Shown here piece after piece: positions 63,643-64,000 of a stretch of DNA of 64,000 nucleotides. Location: positions 434,001-498,000 of the forward strand of contig WJXW01000017.1 in assembly GCA_015832175.1 (NCBI GenBank), given 5' to 3'. Position numbers and translations under genes: made by a program. The notes under the pieces were generated by a model. That model was not told where the DNA came from and made no database searches. It saw only the letters and a program-made list of their open reading frames with translations. This DNA comes from Paraphaeosphaeria minitans (lineage: Eukaryota > Ascomycota > Dothideomycetes > Pleosporales > Didymosphaeriaceae). The first letter of the stretch is position 1. Every line of letters starts with the position of its first letter.

Positions 63643-64000
63643 CTGAGATGGTCAGCAGGGGAACAACAGAGGAACGGTGGCGCGGTGAAAGAAATGAGAA
63701 AGAGAAGGAACAAGGCTGTTTTATTGGACGCATCGCAAGCCTGGGAGACGTAGGGAGACGAGCGGCGAGAACCCTACGCAGAGGCCAAGAGGGACACCGC
63801 TCATGGAAAAGCGCTCGAGCAGTTGTATTATTGTTGGCCTGACAGAGCGTGCCGCCACGCTGAGCAAGTGCCAGGGCACAGTACCAGCAGCTGGACAACG
63901 GGGTGCTTCCGCTTGACCCTGTCTCGCGCCCGCTGACGCTCCGCCATTTCCCTACGTCTTGCAACTAGAGAAGGAGCGGTTTGGTGTTTGGATCGTTCCT
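63643..64000. other. 5' flank of the MFS gene to window edge
   Basis: The minus-strand frame stays open to 63964 but its translation (SWPLRRVLAARLPTSP...) is unlike a transporter N-terminus. It probably includes a first intron and 5'UTR; the missing start exon may lie here or beyond the window. Confidence 0.35.

Overview
This window is nuclear DNA of a filamentous ascomycete (Pezizomycotina; a dothideomycete is my best guess, low confidence). The reasons are many short introns (about 48-110 bp, one of 196 bp) with GT..AG ends and CTRAC-type branch sites, fused HIS4, fungal-type L-arabinitol dehydrogenase, Rab4, CSN7, ADA3 and SRA-YDG proteins, large divergent promoters, and gene-poor AT-richer stretches with decayed repeats. 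I reconstructed exon junctions by hand from reading frame and family conservation; total CDS lengths close in frame for all spliced genes except where stated.

Region 1 (0.1-12.5 kb): a compact set of carbohydrate/acid-sugar genes: DapA-family aldolase, SAM methyltransferase, DUF1537/OtnK-like four-carbon acid-sugar kinase, aldo/keto reductase, DenD-like (D-erythronate dehydrogenase) NAD epimerase/dehydrogenase, a second aldo/keto reductase, an MFS sugar/quinate-type transporter and an intracellular BNR/sialidase-like beta-propeller. Together they read as an uptake-oxidation-phosphorylation-cleavage module for a sugar acid, with a cytochrome b2-type FMN dehydrogenase 3 kb further on (15.6-17.3 kb). 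This is the best candidate for a poorly described system here.

Region 2 (12.5-15.5 and 17.3-23.7 kb): gene-poor, AT-richer DNA with a 229-bp palindromic (foldback) element, a degenerate ~93-bp tandem repeat that translates like eroded ankyrin repeats, a hairpin and a fragment of a haloacid-dehalogenase gene.

Region 3 (23.7-64 kb): mostly conserved housekeeping genes in convergent/divergent order: L-arabinitol 4-dehydrogenase, membrane RING-H2 E3 ligase, ADA3/NGG1 (SAGA), epoxide hydrolase, HIS4 (with an apparent GC-AG intron), SNM1/Artemis-type nuclease, an unknown conserved protein, COP9 subunit 7, Cu-transporting P-type ATPase, Rab4-like GTPase (Gln-to-Thr in switch II), PAF-acetylhydrolase-like lipase, SRA-YDG protein, a long secreted proline/threonine-rich protein ending in a GH18-like domain without catalytic acids, a six-knuckle CCHC protein and a DHA-type MFS transporter near the right edge. 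Several minisatellites lie in the intergenic spaces (28.0, 38.8, 39.4, 41.7, 61.4-61.75, 62.0 kb). I saw no tRNA, rRNA, CRISPR array or intact transposase.
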